A program made the position numbers and the translations under genes. From an uncultured Hyphomonas sp. (lineage in GTDB: Bacteria > Pseudomonadota > Alphaproteobacteria > Caulobacterales > Hyphomonadaceae), in assembly GCF_963678875.1 (NCBI RefSeq), contig NZ_OY787456.1, forward strand, positions 2,418,001 to 2,482,000: a stretch of DNA of 64,000 bases, read 5' to 3'. This document shows, piece by piece, positions 52,840 to 63,300 of this stretch; position 1 is the stretch's first letter, and each line of letters begins with the position of its first letter. Below the pieces are notes generated by a model. It saw only the letters and a program-made list of their open reading frames with translations. It was not told the DNA's origin and searched no databases.

Positions 52840-55692
52840 TTAGAATCGAATGCCAAGCTCAACACCGTAGAGGCGCGGATCGAGCGCGAATACGGTGGTT
52901 GCCAGTCCCGTTCCCTGATCGCCGATGTAATGACCGGTGATACTGTCGTCATCCAGAATATTCTGGACGAAGCCCCTCACATACCAGCGATCGTCGGAGC
53001 TGTTCAGCGTAATCTGCGCATTCCAGACATCCCAGGCATCAACCGTATCCTGCGTCGGTGAATTATAGATCGAGGCATACATCTTGTCCTGATAGTAGTA
53101 ATCAGTACGAGCCACGACAGACATGCCGTTGGCGAGGTCGAAGGTGTACTGACCACCCAGATTGAAGCTGTACTCGGGTGAATTCTGCAGGCTGTTACCC
53201 GACAGGTCTTTTGGAACACCTGCCCCAATGCCGACATCGGTGTCGCCCGCCAGATTCATGCCCGCGACCACTGCGCCAAGAACCTGGGCGTTGCAACTGA
53301 AGAGAAGGCCTGGGCTTTGCAGTCCATTGATCTCCGTCAGCTGAGTCGATGCAAAAGCTGTCGGAGACAATGCTTGCAAACCCGCAAGTACTGTCTGGAA
53401 TATCACTGGATCTGCGTCGGTCAGAACGCAGTTATTGGCCAGCATCGTATCCTTGATCAGAATGTGTCCCGCTTCACCTGCCGTTGGATCGCGCGGATCT
53501 TCGGAGGAAAACTCGGTCACTTCTGTATTGAGATAAGAGGCCGTCAGGTTGAGCAGGAGCTTTTCCGTCGGCGCCCAAAGAAACTCGCCTTCAAGCCCCC
53601 AGATTTCGGCGTCAACATTCTCATTGATAGATGTTCGGGCCTGAATTTTGCCAACCTGCAAGCCTTTGTAATCGTAGTAAAAGGCCGACATGTTTGCCTG
53701 AAAGGCACCGATTGTGTTCTTCGTGCCGACCTCAAACGCATCGATCTGTTCCGGAGCAAAATTCGTCGGCACGCCGGAAATCACAGCGGGATCGACCGGC
53801 GGATTGAATCCGCCTGATTTGTAACCGCGCGAATAGGAGCCAAAGACCAGTGTTTCGTCGGTGAAATTGAGGTTCGGCTTCCAGTCGACCACAATCCGGC
53901 CGGTTATCTCATCGTCGAATTCCACATCGAGTTCGCGATAGGTTCCGTCCAGAAGCGCGTCCATGGTCGAGGCAGCCGCGTCTCCGATGGGGATCGGCCC
54001 GATGGCGATCAGCGGCGGCGTTCGTGAACGCTCAGACTTCTTGTCTGTCGTCGAGCGCAGGCCGAGCGTGACGGTCCATTCCTCATTTGGTGTCCAATAG
54101 GCTTCTCCAAAGATCGCGCTGGACTCCAGTTTGAACCGGTCTGTGTCGCTGTGGAAGTAAGGCGCCCCAAGGGCAACACCATCCAGGACGACACCATTTG
54201 CCGGGTCGCCGAAGAGCAATGTCGGCAACAAGGCAGAAGCATAGTCGGCGGAGTTCGAAAAGATATAGTAGTCAGCCTGATTTTCGTAATCGAGATTATA
54301 GTAGCCAAACGTGAAGTTAAGCGGCCCCTCGAACTGAGACGACAATCGAACCTCAAAGCTTGTCTGTTCTGCAATCAGGTCAGATTGATCATAGCTGAAA
54401 ATTCCGTCTGCGTAGCGGAAGATGTTGCCGCCGATATAGCCGACCTCATTCGGGTCTATGCCAGATACGGCGATACGGTTGCCGTCGAACAGGACAGACG
54501 AGGTAACCGGCAACAGCGCTCGGACAAGGGCCGGCGGGATGACTTCGCCGGCACCTGCCGGACTTCCACCATAGCCATTGGAAGACACTTCCGTTTCCTG
54601 GCGTCCGATATTTGCATTCAGTCTGAACTTGCCAAAGTCATGCTCGAGAGCCGCCATGATGAACGTTTCATCGGCATAATACTCCGGGGCTTCGTCGACA
54701 TAGGCTTTGCGGAAGTCGGGCGGGTTCGGATTGTTCTGAATCGTGTTGAACGGAAAGGCACCGAACGGCCCCAGGGCGAGATCGCTCATCAACAGGCCGC
54801 CAAGAGTCGCGGAGAAATTGGTCGAGTCGAAGTCGAGCCCGGTTGGCGTACAGCCCAGAACGGCTGTCGGATCATAATCACAAAGTGACTTTGTTGCGCG
54901 CGTCCGGCTGTCATCCTCTTCGAAATAGGAGGCGACGAGATCGATCGACGTATTGATTGTCGGCTCAAAGCGCAGAGAACCACGAATCGAGTAGATGTCC
55001 CGGTCATCGAAATCATCAAAATCGGCGCGTGGATCTACAGTTTCTGCAAATCCATCCCGCTTCAGATAAAGCCCGGCCACCCGCACCGCCGCAGTGTCAC
55101 CAAGCGGGACATTGAGCATGCCTTCGGTCCGCTGCGAGTTAAAATTACCGTATTCGAAGCTTGCTTTTCCGGCGAACTCTCCGACCAGCGGCTTTGCGGT
55201 AATCATGTTGATCGCGCCACCAGTGGCGTTGCGCCCGAAGAGTGTGCCCTGTGGTCCACGCAGGACTTCGACGCGTTCAAGATCGTAATATTCAGTTTCA
55301 AACAAACGTGGCGACTGGATGTATACGTCATTCACATGGGCAGCGACGCCGGAGTCGGCAGACGCTGCAGTCAAGGTCGAGCCGATCCCCCTGATCTGAA
55401 AGTTGCTCCCTGAAAAGAAGGTCTTCGTATAGTTCACATTCGGTGCGTTGAACTGGAGGTCTGAAACGGCATCGACCTGTTTAAGGTCCAGCAATTCGGT
55501 ATCGAGAGCCGTCACCGAAATCGGGACATCCTGAATGTACTCCTCAGTACGCTGCGACTCGACCAGAACGGTCGGAAGCCGCCGCGATGCGTCGACATCA
55601 TTTTCGACCTCGGACTGGGCTTGGGCCCATGCCCCACTTGCTGTTCCGGACATGAGTAGAACGGTCAGGCAGCAGATGGTTCGTTTTTTCAT
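52840..55692 (-). CDS. TonB-dependent outer-membrane receptor (4)
   Basis: 950 residues. The signal peptide (CCLTVLLMSGTASGAWAQ) is followed by TVLVESQRTEEYIQDVPISV, then a plug with RVEVLRGPQGTLFGRNATGGAINMIT. The barrel has long extracellular loops, which explains the length, and ends GVELGIRF with terminal Phe. It is convergent with sulfatase 2, and the GPH-type symporter gene lies upstream on the same strand. That pairing, outer-membrane receptor plus inner-membrane symporter plus sulfatases, suggests a dedicated uptake route for a sulfated compound. Confidence 0.91.
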   Translation of the reverse strand: MKKRTICCLTVLLMSGTASGAWAQAQSEVENDVDASRRLPTVLVESQRTEEYIQDVPISVTALDTELLDLKQVDAVSDLQFNAPNVNYTKTFFSGSNFQIRGIGSTLTAASADSGVAAHVNDVYIQSPRLFETEYYDLERVEVLRGPQGTLFGRNATGGAINMITAKPLVGEFAGKASFEYGNFNSQRTEGMLNVPLGDTAAVRVAGLYLKRDGFAETVDPRADFDDFDDRDIYSIRGSLRFEPTINTSIDLVASYFEEDDSRTRATKSLCDYDPTAVLGCTPTGLDFDSTNFSATLGGLLMSDLALGPFGAFPFNTIQNNPNPPDFRKAYVDEAPEYYADETFIMAALEHDFGKFRLNANIGRQETEVSSNGYGGSPAGAGEVIPPALVRALLPVTSSVLFDGNRIAVSGIDPNEVGYIGGNIFRYADGIFSYDQSDLIAEQTSFEVRLSSQFEGPLNFTFGYYNLDYENQADYYIFSNSADYASALLPTLLFGDPANGVVLDGVALGAPYFHSDTDRFKLESSAIFGEAYWTPNEEWTVTLGLRSTTDKKSERSRTPPLIAIGPIPIGDAAASTMDALLDGTYRELDVEFDDEITGRIVVDWKPNLNFTDETLVFGSYSRGYKSGGFNPPVDPAVISGVPTNFAPEQIDAFEVGTKNTIGAFQANMSAFYYDYKGLQVGKIQARTSINENVDAEIWGLEGEFLWAPTEKLLLNLTASYLNTEVTEFSSEDPRDPTAGEAGHILIKDTMLANNCVLTDADPVIFQTVLAGLQALSPTAFASTQLTEINGLQSPGLLFSCNAQVLGAVVAGMNLAGDTDVGIGAGVPKDLSGNSLQNSPEYSFNLGGQYTFDLANGMSVVARTDYYYQDKMYASIYNSPTQDTVDAWDVWNAQITLNSSDDRWYVRGFVQNILDDDSITGHYIGDQGTGLATTVFALDPRLYGVELGIRF

Positions 55693-55829
55693 TGTTGTTC
55701 CTCCCTGAAAAAAGCCCCATCAACCTCCCTTTTTTCTATTGGCTGAGGGGGTTCTTTGGAGGCAGCAGAGCGCCATACGCACCGCAACACTGTTTGCGGG
55801 TGACAAAAGGCGCGTCTGTCCCGGTTCGG

Positions 55830-57302
55830 TCATGAGGATTGACCCGCCCGGCGGGCCCTGAGTGTTTCGAGATTGCGCAGATGATCAGCCCGGCGGATCT
55901 TGTAGAAGGACACAGCCAGCAAGCCGAACACGTAAACGGCGAGGAGTACCGGTACGTAGATCATGGCGAGGTCGGTTGCCGCGTCGGCATCCGGGTTCAC
56001 ACCGGCATCAACGGGGAAATCGGCGACTTCGAGCACAGCGCCGGCGACCAGGACACCAAGACCGGACACCGCCTTGCGGGCGAACATCGATGCGGCAAAG
56101 AAAGTCCCTTCAGATCGCCGTCCCGTCTGAATTTCGCTATCTTCGGGAATGTCGGCCACCATGGAGGCAAGCAGGATCTGCGTTGCGATTATCAGCGACA
56201 GATCGACGGCCACGACGGCGAAGAGGATCGGGAATAGTAGAGGATCATCATTTTCCGGGAAGAGCCCCATCAGCCGCAGTATGATGGGCAGCGGCGCAAT
56301 CACGAAAGCGGTCGCACCAATGCAAAGCACGGCCGTTTTCTTCTCCCAAACAGCCCCAGCCCGGCGGGCAAGGACTACGGCAACCGGGGTGGAAATGAAT
56401 CCGGAGAGGACGATCAGGCCAACCTGCTGGGGCGTGAGAGCCCAGAAATAATTGTTGAAATAGACATTCAACGCCGCCGCCAGCGCTGCCCCGAGTCCAA
56501 GGATGAGCGTTGTCACAAAGATGGCGAGAAATGAGCGGTTCGACAGCGTCTCTACCAGTTCACGAAGGGTCTGGCCAATCCGGATACCGCGCTTTGGGGG
56601 CGGCGCATTGAGAGAGGGTATGAGGTGATGGGTCCCGGCCGTCGAAATCAGGATCGAGGCAAGGATCATCAGTGCACCAATCTGACCATAAGTCTGATAG
56701 CCGGCAACATTGAAGAAGCCGTTTGGAACCTCTTCTGTCGGGCGCAGAAGCAGGACATACATGACGAATCCGAGCAATAGCCCGCCACTCCATTGGAAGA
56801 AGTAGCGGTAGCTGAGCAGCGCCGTCCGTTCTTCATAGTTCTCGCTGATTTCGGAAACGAGCGCGGTGCTTGGGATTTCGTACAGCGTAACAGAGAGCCT
56901 GAGCGCAATGGCCACAACGAGCAGGTAGGGGATGAGGTCGGCACCTTTCAGGTCAGCCGGAGGCACCCACAAGAGGTAAAAACTGAGGGCGACCGGAATG
57001 GCTGAAAAATACATAAAGGGGTGCCTGCGCCCCCAGCGCGAATGCAGCCGGTCCGAGACCTGACCGACAATCGGGTCGGAGACCGCATCGAATATCAACG
57101 CAACAAAAATAACGGTGCTCGCCATACTCGCCGGAGCGCCGAGAACCTGACTGTAGAAGAAGAGAAGGAAATAGCTGAAACCATTGTCCTTCACGCCGTA
57201 GGCAATTGAGCCGAGGCCATAGGCGATCCGCGTTCTCAGTTCGACCCGAGCGGACGCTGGCGGCAATTCAGAAACCACTGTCACCGGGTGAAATCCCGGC
57301 AT
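55830..57302 (-). CDS. GPH-family (MFS) symporter
   Basis: 490 residues with about 12 membrane segments. Family marks of glycoside-pentoside-hexuronide cation symporters: LGSIAYGVKDNGFSYFLLFFY near the N terminus, FDAVSDPIVGQVSDR and RWGRRHPFMYFSAIPVALSF. These carriers usually move sugars or glycosides with Na+ or H+, but in catabolic loci of this kind they also occur near steroid and aromatic genes. The start at 57302 is followed by a hydrophilic tail of about 20 residues. A gap of about 640 bp separates it from the next gene. Confidence 0.88.
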   Translation of the reverse strand: MPGFHPVTVVSELPPASARVELRTRIAYGLGSIAYGVKDNGFSYFLLFFYSQVLGAPASMASTVIFVALIFDAVSDPIVGQVSDRLHSRWGRRHPFMYFSAIPVALSFYLLWVPPADLKGADLIPYLLVVAIALRLSVTLYEIPSTALVSEISENYEERTALLSYRYFFQWSGGLLLGFVMYVLLLRPTEEVPNGFFNVAGYQTYGQIGALMILASILISTAGTHHLIPSLNAPPPKRGIRIGQTLRELVETLSNRSFLAIFVTTLILGLGAALAAALNVYFNNYFWALTPQQVGLIVLSGFISTPVAVVLARRAGAVWEKKTAVLCIGATAFVIAPLPIILRLMGLFPENDDPLLFPILFAVVAVDLSLIIATQILLASMVADIPEDSEIQTGRRSEGTFFAASMFARKAVSGLGVLVAGAVLEVADFPVDAGVNPDADAATDLAMIYVPVLLAVYVFGLLAVSFYKIRRADHLRNLETLRARRAGQSS

Positions 57303-57940
57303 AGCTTACCTATTGCCGGACATGATTCATGCCCAGCCTCACATTGAGACTGCAATTTTTCCTCCCGGCCTCGGACTCTCTGAAGAACGCCCGGCGCGCA
57401 TTTAGAGGTGGCATTTATCGGTGGGCTCTCAAGGCCCGTGCCACCCTTTATGAAAAATTATTAGAACACGTTTCAATTTTTGTAGCAACCGGAATATGAG
57501 TACCCTTCGCGCAAATACTCGCCCTGATTGCGAGCACTCCATAACCGCTCATTTTTCGACGGTCTGTTGCACGACGGTGCAGTCAGAAAAATCGCACCAG
57601 TCTCCCCTTTCCGCAGACGCACAGGTTTCACGCAGCGAGGCATTCGCGCCATGCGAAAAGAGCGGCGTCGCGTCGTGATTTCAACCGGCCCTGCTCTCAA
57701 TATTCTTTTGATAATTTTTTTGTCTGTACGCGAATGTTTCGATTGTGGCGAACCTTTGCAAACTTCACAATCGCTGGGCTGCGGGACACCACCGACTCTC
57801 ATCGCCGAAACGGCAAATGTGATTTTCGACACGATTGCCCAATTGCCTGCCGATTTTCCGGCGGTGAACATTGCCGATCTCGCCCATGGCGCTCCATGCG
57901 ATCGAAGCTTGTTCGTGAACAGGATTTGCGGAATGCCATT
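57303..57940. other. Long gap, no confident gene
   Basis: About 640 bp. Overlapping frames on both strands (for example 57528-57962 plus and 57473-57871 minus) lack recognisable domains and good starts. I do not call a gene. The sequence around 57460-57480 (TTAGAACACGTTTCAA) is an imperfect 16-bp palindrome upstream of the symporter gene and could be an operator. Confidence 0.4.
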
Positions 57941-58879
57941 TTACTCTGACAATGCCAGGTAGGCTGACAATGTAACAATCGACAATACAGTTGTCGTGAG
58001 TATGGTCCGGGCTGTCAGCAACCCATCCCGGGAATAGTATTCCGTCAGCATGAAAGGCCCTGTTCCGGTAGGAAGCGCGGCAAGCAGTACGGCTGTTTGT
58101 GCCATGGCTTGAGGCAGGCCGAGCACTGGAAACGCAATCACCCATGTAACAGCAGGTTGCGCGACCAGCTTCAACGCCGCCAGAACTGCCTCGCTTCTAC
58201 GGTGTGCTGATGAAGTGCTTCCCGATTTGTCCGCCAGGAACAGCCCCAGCGCGATCAGGGCGCAAGGAGACGCTGCCGCCCCCAGGAGTTTCAGGTATTT
58301 GTCGAACGCCGACGGCAGCTGAAACCCAGCCAACATGACGATAAAACCGGCGGCGGGCGCCAAGAGTAGCGGATTCCTCGCAAGCGACAGAAACGTTCGC
58401 CAGGCGACGGCCCTTCTGCTCGCGCCCGCCTGCAGGCTGCTTTCGATCAGAACCATGGCAATCGCAAACAATACGCATACGGTCACAATCGTTGCGATCA
58501 ATGTTGCGCTCATGGCCGCGCTGCCAACGACGGCAAGAAGCAGCGGGAATCCCATGAAGCCGGTATTCGCGTAACTGGCGTTCAGCCCGTCAATCGCCGC
58601 ATCCGCAAGGTGTGCACCCTTCCGCCGCCGAAGCAAGACAGTCAGGATGAAAACGAACAAGCAGCCAGCGGCGAAGGCGATGATGAATCCGGGCTGCCAA
58701 AGGTCCTTCGGGTCCGCATTCGCCATGATGTCGAAAAGGAGCGCCGGTAGCGCCAGGTACACGACGAACCTGTTGATCTCGCTGACAGCCGTCGGCCCCA
58801 TCACGCGCAGACGCCTAGCGCCCCACCCGGTGAGGATGAGCGCAAAAATCGGCAGCACAACAAGAAGGTTGGAAGTCAA
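57941..58879 (-). CDS. AEC-family (auxin efflux carrier) permease
   Basis: 312 residues with about ten membrane segments in two inverted halves. Typical AEC marks: GWGARRLRVMGPTAVSEINRFVVYLALPALLFD at the start and NTGFMGFPLLLAVVG in the middle. Bacterial members move dicarboxylates and other small organic acids. It is divergent from a LysR gene with a 98-bp shared control region, so the regulator probably controls it. Confidence 0.88.
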   Translation of the reverse strand: MTSNLLVVLPIFALILTGWGARRLRVMGPTAVSEINRFVVYLALPALLFDIMANADPKDLWQPGFIIAFAAGCLFVFILTVLLRRRKGAHLADAAIDGLNASYANTGFMGFPLLLAVVGSAAMSATLIATIVTVCVLFAIAMVLIESSLQAGASRRAVAWRTFLSLARNPLLLAPAAGFIVMLAGFQLPSAFDKYLKLLGAAASPCALIALGLFLADKSGSTSSAHRRSEAVLAALKLVAQPAVTWVIAFPVLGLPQAMAQTAVLLAALPTGTGPFMLTEYYSRDGLLTARTILTTTVLSIVTLSAYLALSE

Positions 58880-58934
58880 GGAAATGCCGCCCTACTGGTC
58901 TTTGGCCTTTGCGTAACCGCGCAGATCGATACAA

Positions 58935-58949
58935 TCCAATTCAATTGGA
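58935..58949. promoter_or_regulatory. Palindrome between the AEC and LysR genes
   Basis: TCCAATTCAATTGGA is a perfect 7-bp inverted repeat around one central base, 29 bp before the lysR start. LysR regulators bind T-N11-A interrupted palindromes between divergent genes, so this is a candidate site. Confidence 0.5.
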
Positions 58950-58977
58950 AGCGTCTATTAAGACAGAAAGGGTATGA

Positions 58978-59868
58978 ATGGATACGCGGCAGATGCGCTA
59001 CTTCGTGGCCTTGGCGGAGACACTGCACTTTGGCGAAGCGGCCGCGCGCATGAACATGACACAGCCGCCGTTCAGCCGCCAGATTGCCAACCTGGAACGC
59101 GGCCTCGGCGTTCAGCTGGTGGAGCGGACGTCCCGCAGTGTCGCCCTGACTCCGGCAGGAAAACGGTTCCTGGAGGAGTCGCGCAATGTACTGGCCCGGT
59201 TCGACGATGCCTGCCAGAACGCACGTCTGGTCGCTCAAGGTGTCAGAGGCGAATTGAGTTTCGGCTTCATGATGCATGCGGCGCACAGTGTCGTACCGGA
59301 GATTATCAGACGCTTCATCAACCTCCGCCCGGATGTCCGGATGTCCGTGTCCGAGACAATTCCTGCCGATGCCGAACGCCTGCTGTTGAAAGGAGAACTG
59401 GACGCGGCAATCACGTTTGCCGGCCGGGCCATGCCGCAACTTGACAGTCTGCCCGTATTCACCGACCGGCTATGTGTCGTCCTGCCGTCAGGACACAGGC
59501 TCGCCGAGAGGAAATCAATCCGGCCAAACGAGCTTCAGGATGAAGACCTGATCGCAGCCGCCTCTACCGTAGCACCGACATTGCGCGCGGCGATCAATGC
59601 CTGTTTCGAGCGCGAAGGGGTTCTGCCCCGCGTGCGGTTTGAACCTCAGCTGCAGAATACGATCCTCCGCCTGGTCGCAGCCAATCTCGGTGTCGCCCTC
59701 GTTCCGGGATCAATTTGCGACGAAAGAATAAGCGGCGTGATTGCTGTACCGCTTTCCAAAGCGCCTGCCCTGGAGGTTGTCCTGAAAACACGGCGCAAGC
59801 ACGATAATCCGGCTGTTGAGATCCTGGTCGATCTTGTCCGAAATGGGTTCCAGCAGGCACACACCTAG
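58978..59868 (+). CDS. LysR-family transcriptional regulator
   Basis: 296 residues. The HTH region is MRYFVALAETLHFGEAAARMNMTQPPFSRQIANLERGLGVQLVER, canonical for LysR. The effector domain (residues 90-290) has the two-lobe periplasmic-binding-protein type pattern (ELSFGFM...VPEIIRRF...LDAAITF). It resembles regulators of aromatic catabolism such as CatR/BenM only in general terms. It is divergent from the AEC permease gene. Its stop is directly abutted by a decayed transposase. Confidence 0.9.
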   Translation: MDTRQMRYFVALAETLHFGEAAARMNMTQPPFSRQIANLERGLGVQLVERTSRSVALTPAGKRFLEESRNVLARFDDACQNARLVAQGVRGELSFGFMMHAAHSVVPEIIRRFINLRPDVRMSVSETIPADAERLLLKGELDAAITFAGRAMPQLDSLPVFTDRLCVVLPSGHRLAERKSIRPNELQDEDLIAAASTVAPTLRAAINACFEREGVLPRVRFEPQLQNTILRLVAANLGVALVPGSICDERISGVIAVPLSKAPALEVVLKTRRKHDNPAVEILVDLVRNGFQQAHT

Positions 59869-59869
59869 T

Positions 59870-60147
59870 TGGCCTGTTTCTGGAGGGGCTCGAAGCGCGC
59901 AACACAAATAGTGAGTCTTCCCACGGATCTTCTCGAAGACCTCATCCAGGTGTCACTTCCATTGTGGCGATTGCCGAATTCGATCAGACCGGCGATTGCG
60001 GACCGTTTCATGGCAGATGTCGATGCCGCGCTCATGGAGCAGGTCGTCGACGTTCCGAGGTGAAAACAGAAAACGCACATACATCATCACTGCAAGCTGG
60101 ATGGTCTCGGGCGATGTCTTGAAATCGCAGAATGGATTCTGGCTCAT
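59870..60147 (-). pseudogene. IS6-family transposase remnant
   Basis: The minus-strand frame reads DFKTSPETIQLAVMMYVRF, LSPRNVD-like SPRNVDDLLHERGIDICHETVR, then an in-frame TGA at 59953-59955, then HLDEVFEKIRGKTHYL in the same frame. That is the order of IS6-family transposases: helix-turn-helix, then the first catalytic Asp in HLDE. The copy breaks off at about 59870, at the lysR stop, so the rest of the DDE domain is missing. It is inactive by stop codon and truncation. The 100 bp to its right (60244-60349) hold no gene and may contain the old element end. Confidence 0.75.
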
Positions 60148-60349
60148 TTTGGTGGCCCAAGGTTCAGGACGGACCATCCTGAAGCCAGTCATTCTGGCAC
60201 CCTCGGTTGATGTCTTGAAGCAACGAAAGCGGGGTGTTTTCATCGCCCAAAGCTAACGATCTGGATCGCTCGCCTCGATCACCCCTGTGCTGCTGAATTC
60301 CACACACAGGGGTGACCAATTTACAAGCAAGGCTGTCCAGTTTGGACAA

Positions 60350-63300
60350 TCATTGCACAGCAGTTCCATTGCTTGAGGAACGGCGGTGCGGTGCCTCCAG
60401 CATCGAGTGGTGAGCGTCCGCTTTGGGGGCGAACCATTGGTGGAGGGCTGGCAGCACCAACAATGTCAAAACGGTTGATGTAAGCAGCCCCCCCATGACG
60501 ACAGTTGCCAAGGGACGTTGCACCTCTGCACCGACGCCCGCTGCAAACAGCAAAGGCGCCAGACCAAGTGCAGTGGTCAGGGCGGTCATCAGAACCGGCC
60601 TCGCCCGAAGGCCGGCTGCTTCGATCGCCAAGGCGTTACGGTCTCTTCCGGCTCTGGCGAAATCGTCCATGAAGCTGACCAGAACCATACCATTGCCCAA
60701 CGCGATGCCGAACAAGGCGATGAAGCCCACTGTCGCTGGTACCGAGACCGGCAAGCCACTGACCCAAAGTGCCATCGCACCGCCTGTCAGGGCGAGTGGA
60801 ATGTTGAGCAGGATCAGAATGGCAGACTTCATACGGCCGAACGTTAGAAGCAGGATCAGGAACACGATCCCGAGCGTAATCGGGATCACCACGCCAAACC
60901 GCCTGTTTGCCTCCTGTTGAAGTTCGAACTGACCACCCCATTCGATGCGGTATCCGGCCGGCAGGTCCAACTGGTCGGACACGGCTGCTTGTGCGTCAGC
61001 TACATAGCTGCCGATATCCCGGCCACGGACGTTGAGCTGGACCGTTATGAAACGCTCGCCATTTTCCCTGGTGATCTGGCGCGGGCCGATGATCTCCCGG
61101 ATATCGGAAACGGACCCAAGTGGCACCCGCGCCCCGGTATCTGAGACAAGGATGATTCGGCCGATGCGTTCAGGTGTACTCCGATCTTCCGCTGCGTAGC
61201 GCACGGTGACAGGAAACTGACGAACGCCTTCGAAGACGACGCCGGCTTCGGCGCCGCCAACGCTGGAGCTGAGCGCATTGAGCGCGTCCTCTACACTCAA
61301 CCCGTATCGACCAAGGGCAGCTCTGTTGAGCGACACGATGAGCTGAGGCGCGCCCGTGATCTGGTCCGCCTGAACATCCGAGGAACCTGGCACATCCTGC
61401 AGGACTGACTGAAGCTGTTGGGAGCTTTTGAGCAATACATCAGCATTCGGACCGAACATTTTTACGGCGAGCTGTGCCTTGGTGCCCGTGACAAGTTCGT
61501 CGATGGACATCGCGATCGGTTGCCCAACGTTCACGCGAATACCCGGGAAGCTTCCCAGATTGTCAGAAATTTCCGCTCTGAGTTCGGTTGGCCCGATATC
61601 CGACCGCCATTCCTTTCTTGGTTTGAGTGCCACAAATGCCTCGATACTGTTGACCGGGTCGGCGTGTGCCCCGACTTCTCCTCTGCCGATGCGGCTGACG
61701 ACCGACGAGATTTCCGGAAAGTCCTTCAACAAACGGCGTTCGATACGAGTTGATGTCTCGCTCGCTTCGGTGAGCGATATTGACGGTGCCATCGTTACAC
61801 GCAGCAGAATATCACCTTCTTCCAAGGCAGGCGTAAATTCCGAACCCAGCCGCGTTGCCGACAAGCCACCGGCGACGAGCATCGCCCCCGCCAGACCGAT
61901 GGCGACCAACCGGCGCCGAACGAAGTAAGTCGTCAGGGGCGTAACGAGTTTTGTCAGGAAGTTTGACTCCGTCGTTCGGCCCGACTGCTTCGGTTTCATC
62001 AAGCCAAGCGCCATCGCGGGTGCGATCAGCGCCGCATAGATCAAAGATCCGGTCATAGCGAGCGCAGCGGACGCAGCTAAAGGCCTGAACGTCTTGCCCT
62101 CCGTTCCCTGCAACGAAAACAGGGGCAGGAACACGATGATGACGACCGCCACAGCGGAGATCAGCGGCGCAATCACTTCCGCACTGGCACGTGCGACCGT
62201 CGACCGATCATCTTCTCCCGGCGCTCGTTGCCGAAAGCCTCTGTCGACATTTTCAGCAATGACAATCGCGCCATCCACCATCATGCCGATGGCGATAGCG
62301 ATCCCACCAAGCGTCATAAGGTTCGCGCCGATCCCCAACACCTGCATGGCAATGAAAGCAAACCCGACAGAGAATGGAATCGATAGAACCACAACAATGC
62401 TCGGGCGCCATCCGCCCAGGAACAGGAACACGATCACCGCTACCAGCAGCGCACCTTGCCAAAGGGCCGTGGTCACAGTCGCCGCCGCCTTTTCGACGAG
62501 CGTTCCTTGGTCGTAGTATGGGATCGCTTTGACGCCATCAGGAAGGCTGGCATTGATTTGCGCAAACCGCGCCTTGGCGTTGCCGATGACGTCGGATGTA
62601 TTCGAGCCGTAGAGTTTCAGGACGAGCCCGGCGACCGCTTCGCCTTCGCCGTTTGCTGTCGCGAGACCTTGTCGGACGCCGCCACCAATGTCCACTTGGC
62701 CGAGGTCACCGATGCGGATGCTGCGGCCGTCGATGGTTCGGACAGGCACTTCGCGAAGATCTTCGATCGAGTGCACGAGGCCCACACCGCGTACGGTGTA
62801 TTGCTCCGCGCCGATTTCGATGAATTGGGCTCCTGCCGTTTGGTTCGAAGCTTCCAGAGCATCGATCACATCGGCGACGCTTACCTCGTATGCTGTCAGC
62901 TGGTCCGGATCGAGTTGGACCTGGTACTGCTTTTCGTAGCCGCCAAGCGAAAGAACTTCAGTCACACCCTCAACCGATTGCAGCGGATATTTGATCATCC
63001 AGTCTGCGATCTCGCGCAGCTCCACGAGCGAACGCGTGCCGGTTTCGTCGACCACCCGGTAGTACATGATGATACCGAGCCCGGTCGAGATGGGCCCCAT
63101 CTTCGGTGTACCGAAGCCATTCGGAATGGCGTCTCCCGCCTCGCCCAGGCGCTCTCCGACAACCTGCCGGGCAAAGTACACGTCGGCGCCGTCTTCAAAA
63201 TAGATATTGACGACAGACAAACCGAAGTTCGACGTTGACCGGATCTCCCGGACTTTGGGGAGACCTGACATCGCGATCTCGATCGGGTAGGTTACGTAGC

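Noticed and set aside
62456..63238. Plus-strand open frame (260 codons) opposite the RND permease gene
   Set aside because: The permease frame is full length and motif-rich; the plus-strand frame has no family features.
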